A stretch of DNA of 64,000 nucleotides, taken from the NCBI GenBank assembly GCA_037447235.1, contig JBBIHC010000004.1:21435-85434 (forward strand). Direction: 5' to 3'. Source of the DNA: JAVZJR01 sp037447235 (lineage in GTDB: Archaea; Micrarchaeota; Micrarchaeia; Anstonellales; Bilamarchaeaceae). This document shows, piece by piece, positions 59,660 to 64,000 of this stretch. The position numbers and the translations under genes are program-made. The number at the start of each line of letters is the position of its first letter. The first letter of the stretch is position 1. A model generated the notes under the pieces. The model did not search any database and was not told the DNA's origin. It saw only the letters and a list, made by a program, of their open reading frames with translations.

Positions 59660-59824
59660 ATGGTTTCAAAGTTTTATGACGTGAAATGCGAGTGCGGAAA
59701 TGTAAAGAGGGTATTCAGCCACACTACGATAGAGGTAAAATGCGATAAATGCGGGAAAACCGTGGCTTACAACCAGGGCGGAAAGGCCGTTATAAAAGGC
59801 GAGATAATAAAGGAGTACGGGTGA
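59660..59824 (+). CDS. rps27e: 30S ribosomal protein S27e
   Basis: 54 residues. VKCECGNVKRVFSHTTIEVKCDKCGKT is the S27e zinc ribbon split here as CEC and CDKC: the first knuckle is CxC, where the family normally has CxxC. GGTGTGAT precedes the ATG. The TGA stop overlaps an ATG (TGATG) at the start of the aIF2-alpha region. Confidence 0.93.
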   Translation: MVSKFYDVKCECGNVKRVFSHTTIEVKCDKCGKTVAYNQGGKAVIKGEIIKEYG

Positions 59825-59828
59825 TGAA

Positions 59829-60596
59829 CTGACCGAGCTTCCGGAAGAAAACGAGCTTGTCATAGCGATAATAAAAAAAATAATGCCTTACGGGGCGATT
59901 TGCCAGCTGCTGGAATACGGCAATAGCGAAGCATTCCTGCACATCTCCGAAGTTGCGCCGCGATGGATAAAAAACATTCACGAGTTTATCTCGGAGGGCC
60001 AGCGCGTCGTTGCCAAAGTCCACAGGATAGACAAGGAAAAATGCCAGATAGATGTCTCCCTAAAAAGAGTGAACGAAGAGGAAAAAAGAAGAAAACTGGA
60101 ACAGGTTAATTTTAGCAACAGGGCAAAAAAACTGATAGAAGTCGCCTTGCAGAAGGTAAAAGGAAAAAAGAGCACTCCTGAAGAGATAATAAAAATGATG
60201 GAAGAGAAGTATGGAGACGCCTATTCGTGCCTAAAAGAAGTTGCTGAAAAAGGAAAACAGGTTTTGGAAGAACTGGGGCTCCCAAAGCCGCTCATAGCGC
60301 CGCTTACCGAAGTAGCCGAGAAAAACATAAAGAAACAGGTTATCAAAGTTGACGCCATCATAAGGTTTTCCTGCTTTGGCGGCGAAGGAACAGGGGTTGT
60401 AAAAGAGGGCATAATCAACGCCATAAAAAATAAGAAGTGCACTGCGCACTACCTGGGGGCGCCGCGATACAAGCTGAGCCTGGTCGGGGATGACTACAAA
60501 ACCGCCGAAAAGGAAATGGACGAAGTCATAGACATAATAAGCGATTACGCAAAGAAAAATTATTGCAATTTTGAAGTTGAGGGGAAAACAAAATGA
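59829..60596 (+). CDS. eif2a: Translation initiation factor aIF2 alpha, no AUG start
   Basis: S1-like RNA-binding domain (PYGAICQLLEYG, HISEVAPRWIKNIHEFI) followed by helical and alpha-beta domains (CFGGEGTG region), 255 residues. Delivers initiator tRNA with beta and gamma subunits. Homology begins near ELPEENELVIA, upstream of the first ATG at 59883, but no ATG, GTG or TTG lies in frame after the TAA at 59808. The CTG at 59829, just after GGTGAT, is the most likely start; a lost base or frameshift at ATGAACTGA is possible. Confidence 0.88.
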   Translation: MTELPEENELVIAIIKKIMPYGAICQLLEYGNSEAFLHISEVAPRWIKNIHEFISEGQRVVAKVHRIDKEKCQIDVSLKRVNEEEKRRKLEQVNFSNRAKKLIEVALQKVKGKKSTPEEIIKMMEEKYGDAYSCLKEVAEKGKQVLEELGLPKPLIAPLTEVAEKNIKKQVIKVDAIIRFSCFGGEGTGVVKEGIINAIKNKKCTAHYLGAPRYKLSLVGDDYKTAEKEMDEVIDIISDYAKKNYCNFEVEGKTK

Positions 60597-60754
60597 AAAA
60601 ACTTATGCGCTGTACGAAATGCGGTGCATACACCCTCAATGATACCCATTGCGGCCTGCCGGCCGCCTCTGCCCATCCGCCCATCTTCAACCCAAACGAC
60701 AAATACGGAAAATACAGAAGGAGGGCAAAAAACATTGGTGAGCACCATGAATAA
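60593..60754 (+). CDS. nop10: Nop10, H/ACA RNP subunit
   Basis: 53 residues. LMRCTKCGAYTLN, the first zinc knuckle, then HPPIFNPNDKYGKYRRRAK, the Cbf5-binding helix signature. The second knuckle is eroded: THCGLP in place of CPxCG, so zinc binding may be lost. Needed for pseudouridylation guided by H/ACA RNAs. Start ATG overlaps the aIF2-alpha stop; its 3' end overlaps the PAC2 start. Confidence 0.9.
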   Translation: MKKLMRCTKCGAYTLNDTHCGLPAASAHPPIFNPNDKYGKYRRRAKNIGEHHE

Positions 60755-61514
60755 AACTGTCATAATTGAAAAAACAAAATTGAAGAAAAAGCTAAAAAAC
60801 GGCGTTCTTGTGGTCGGGCTGCCCGGCATAGGGCTCATAGGGCAAATAGCGGCAAAATACATGACAAAAGAAATGAAAGCGAAGCCCCTCGCTGTCCTTT
60901 ATTCGCCTTATTTCCCGCACCAGGTGTTTATGACGAAAAAAGGCACCCTAAGGATGATAAAAAACAGCTTTTACATAACAAAAACAAAAAAAGCTGACCT
61001 TGTCCTGCTTTTCGGCGACATCCAGCCCATAAGCTCAAAAGGGCAGTATGAAAGCGCAGGCGAGATACTTCAATATGCAAAAAAAATAGGCATAAAAAAA
61101 ATAATAACAATCGGCGGCTACAGCACAAACGAGATGGCAGAAAAAAGAAGGATTTTCGGCGTTGTTACAAATGCCGACAGAATAAAAGAGCTTGCCAAAC
61201 TCGGCGTGGTTTTCGGCGAAGCAAAGGGGTCCATAGTGGGGGCCGCAGGGCTCCTGCCGGCGCTCGCACGATTATATGGGATTGAGGGGGTCTGCCTTCT
61301 TGGAGAAACCCACGGCGCTTATATTGATACCGCGGCAGCCAAGGAGATAATCCAGATTTTGTCCAGATACCTTTCATTTGACATAAACCTAAAGAGGATA
61401 GAACTGCGGGCAAAGAAAACGGAAAAAATCATAAAGGGAATAGAGAAAGAGATAAGAAAAAGCATGGAAGAAGAGCAGCAACAAGAAGGAAAAACGATTT
61501 CTTACATAAGGTGA
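60747..61514 (+). CDS. PAC2 family proteasome-assembly chaperone-like protein
   Basis: 255 residues. LVVGLPGIGLIGQIAAKYM is the family hallmark; ITIGGYSTNE and GAAGLLPALARLYGIEGVCLLGETHG follow. Archaeal PbaB-type relatives bind proteasome subunits. C-terminus is a Lys/Glu-rich coiled stretch. The ATG at 60747 follows GGTGAGCACC and overlaps nop10 by eight bases. Usual partner in this operon in archaea. Confidence 0.92.
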   Translation: MNKTVIIEKTKLKKKLKNGVLVVGLPGIGLIGQIAAKYMTKEMKAKPLAVLYSPYFPHQVFMTKKGTLRMIKNSFYITKTKKADLVLLFGDIQPISSKGQYESAGEILQYAKKIGIKKIITIGGYSTNEMAEKRRIFGVVTNADRIKELAKLGVVFGEAKGSIVGAAGLLPALARLYGIEGVCLLGETHGAYIDTAAAKEIIQILSRYLSFDINLKRIELRAKKTEKIIKGIEKEIRKSMEEEQQQEGKTISYIR

Positions 61515-61518
61515 ATGG

Positions 61519-61989
61519 ATGGCCCAGCGCCTGACAAAGGCGTCATATTCAAAAAAACAAAACCGCCCCCCGTTCTGTTGCGGCGCAGCCAGGGCCGACA
61601 GGAAGAGGGGGCAGATAACCATAGAATACCTTGTGCTTTCCGTGGTCGCCCTTGCCCTGCTTTCGGTCTCAATCACGATACTGCTGCAGATAAACAAGGC
61701 ATCCCATCAGGCAATAGACAACATCGCATTCAGAAAATCCGCTCTTGACCTCCATGCTACTGTTGAAGAAGTTTGCGCGCTTGGCGCCGGGAATTCCAGG
61801 ACGGTCATGATAAAGAGGGATATTATGGTATCCAGGAGCGGGCAGGACATGATCCTGGAAAACAAAGACATCGGTTCAATAAAAATTGAACTGGTCTGCC
61901 CTTATGACATAACTGGCGATGGCGAGCTAAAAAGCGGCGAGGTAACGATCACGGCAAAAAAAGATGGAATAGAAATCAAAAATGCCTGA
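61519..61989 (+). CDS. Class III signal-peptide pilin-like protein with a long leader
   Basis: 156 residues. KRGQITIEYLVLSVVALALL is a class III prepilin site (cut after Gly, before Gln; Glu at +5) and hydrophobic helix, followed by about 100 soluble, beta-rich residues. The leader before the site is about 32 residues if the ATG at 61519 is used, unusually long; a shorter non-ATG start closer to the site cannot be excluded. Follows PAC2 by four bases. Processed by an archaeal prepilin peptidase not present here. Confidence 0.75.
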   Translation: MAQRLTKASYSKKQNRPPFCCGAARADRKRGQITIEYLVLSVVALALLSVSITILLQINKASHQAIDNIAFRKSALDLHATVEEVCALGAGNSRTVMIKRDIMVSRSGQDMILENKDIGSIKIELVCPYDITGDGELKSGEVTITAKKDGIEIKNA

Positions 61990-62018
61990 CGCGCCGCACT
62001 GCGGCTAATTCGCTGCCA

Positions 62019-63011
62019 TTATTCCCTTCTGTCTATTATGTCTTCGCTGTCTTTTCCTGTCCCAATGAGACCGACCGGGATGCCAATCTGCTTTTCTACC
62101 TGCTCCACAAACTGCCTGGCTTCTTTTGTCAGGTTGTTGAATTCCTTCGCGCGCGCATTTGCAGGAAACCTAACATCGAGTTTTGTCAGCGCTATCATCG
62201 TGGCGCTGTTTATCATGGCTGCCAGTTTGAGGTCTTCCCAGTGGAGCTCAAGCGAAGTCCGCCTCGGCCTGCCGGTGACCGTGCCGTATTCCTGTATGCC
62301 GAGCCGTTCGGCTTCCTCTCTTGCCATCTCGCTCTTAAACGGCCCGCCACCAACACGGGTCGTATAAGACTTGATTACCATGATTACATCGTCTATTTTT
62401 TTCGGGCCAAGGCCCACATCCGCGGCTATGCTTGAAGCGCTCGTGTCTTTTGAGGTGCAAAAAGGGTATGTGCCATAATATACCGAGAGCATAAAACCCT
62501 GCGTGCCCTCGACAAGGACTTCCTTCGCGGCATTTACCTCTTTTGCCACGTCGGTGAGGTATGGCTTAAGTTCATCACACTCGCCAACCGTCCCGGCTGC
62601 CCTTTTCGCGCGGTCCATCACGGCAGGTCCGCATCCCGTGTTGGTGCTTCCTATTTTGCCGGCAGTTTCTGTCCTGTCCCTCTCTACGTGCTCTTTTGTC
62701 AGCCAGGTCGCGCGAAAATCCACCCCACACCGTTTTTCGTCTGCGCCGATAAGTTTTACTTCATTGAGAAAAACTGCTGGGTCTACAACCACGCCAGCAC
62801 CGATCAACAGCCTAGCTTTCTCGTTCACGAAGCCGCAGGAAAGCATCCTCATCGGATAGCGCTTTCCCCTGTGATTGACCTCATGGCCAGCGTTCGGCCC
62901 GACGCCGCCACGCGCTATGACTTCCGGATTGTCGTGCAGCGCAAGATAAGAAATGATCTTTCCCTTGCCCTCGTCCCCGTATTGTCCGCCAACAACGATG
63001 TTTTTTGCCAT
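62019..63011 (-). CDS. purA: Adenylosuccinate synthetase
   Basis: First committed step from IMP to AMP, using GTP and aspartate. VVGGQYGDEGKGKI is the P-loop-like GTP motif; GGVGPNAGHEV, EGTQGFMLSV, and the TTRVGGGPF and GTVTGRPRR segments complete the family. 330 residues, the short archaeal form. The ATG at 63011 is homologous; upstream frame to 63116 is not. An AT-rich TATA-like TTTAAATATATTAA lies about 40 bases upstream. Confidence 0.96.
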   Translation of the reverse strand: MAKNIVVGGQYGDEGKGKIISYLALHDNPEVIARGGVGPNAGHEVNHRGKRYPMRMLSCGFVNEKARLLIGAGVVVDPAVFLNEVKLIGADEKRCGVDFRATWLTKEHVERDRTETAGKIGSTNTGCGPAVMDRAKRAAGTVGECDELKPYLTDVAKEVNAAKEVLVEGTQGFMLSVYYGTYPFCTSKDTSASSIAADVGLGPKKIDDVIMVIKSYTTRVGGGPFKSEMAREEAERLGIQEYGTVTGRPRRTSLELHWEDLKLAAMINSATMIALTKLDVRFPANARAKEFNNLTKEARQFVEQVEKQIGIPVGLIGTGKDSEDIIDRRE

Positions 63012-63161
63012 ACAAAAACCCCTGATGATTATTGGTTTAATAAAATTAATATATTTAAAAAGATGCCCGACAACAAAGAGGACAAAAAAAACATTCAAAA
63101 CAATAAGAAGACTCATGCTTCAATTAGAGAAGTACGTTAAGTAACCCTCGCACAACGCAAT

Positions 63162-64000
<839 letters not shown>

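Overview
The window is a fragment of an archaeal chromosome. This rests on archaeal-type genes (class V FBP aldolase/phosphatase, aIF5A, aIF2-alpha, S24e, S27ae, L44e, S27e, Nop10, Kae1, DnaG-type primase with a toprim partner, MCM, GINS, Hjc, archaeal LeuRS, TyrRS and Trm5, diphthine synthase, class III signal-peptide pilins), a 7S SRP RNA, two intron-bearing tRNAs, GGTGA-type ribosome binding sites and many TATA-driven, apparently leaderless genes. Small genes, many Cys-pair mini-proteins, a HARP-type protein RNase P and an rRNA gene with no linked 23S suggest a DPANN-like or otherwise streamlined lineage. Class II RNR, rubrerythrin and desulfoferrodoxin suggest an anaerobe that meets oxygen. 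The lineage is inference; the partial 16S would settle it.

Layout. 1-5.8 kb: truncated nusA-like gene, a 100-N scaffold gap between two identical 55-bp blocks, tRNA-Ser, lipoprotein, DUF192, fbp, a probable IS200/IS605 relic, nrdJ and a NYN protein. 5.8-15.4 kb: TatD; aIF5A, S24e, S27ae, CPBP protease and Kae1; PDO, purC, dnaG and toprim; CBS protein; apgM. 15.4-25.6 kb: smc, a pilin, trxB, pyrE-pyrF, a PQQ-propeller surface protein, L11, a lipoprotein and nth, divergent from hjc. 25.6-39 kb: permease, rubrerythrin, ogg, tRNA-Cys, DUF763, tyrS, dph5, a methyltransferase-to-trm5 operon that includes gltX, an orphan AbiEii-like protein, a secreted metzincin/SCP2 protein and a nitroreductase. 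39-45.4 kb is the most accessory-looking part: an AT-rich repeat region, GNAT, OB-fold protein, SRP RNA, two ankyrin proteins, YkgJ, nnrD, desulfoferrodoxin and a thioredoxin-like protein. 45.5-64 kb: mcm, presenilin-like protease, leuS, glmS, an unassigned structured leader or ncRNA, an RNA/phosphoesterase operon, HARP, zinc-ribbon protein, gins, the L44e-S27e-aIF2a-Nop10-PAC2 operon, a pilin, purA and the 3' part of 16S rRNA.

The genes mostly serve information processing (tRNA charging and modification, replication, repair), nucleotide synthesis and redox defence. Most worth a second look: the structured RNA near 53.15-53.42 kb, the missing AUG of aIF2-alpha (probable CUG start, frameshift or base error), the HARP RNase P, the metzincin-SCP2 fusion, the repeat-filled AT-rich stretch at 39.1-40.0 kb, the omega-RNA-like relic at 2.84-2.99 kb, and the probably artefactual scaffold gap.
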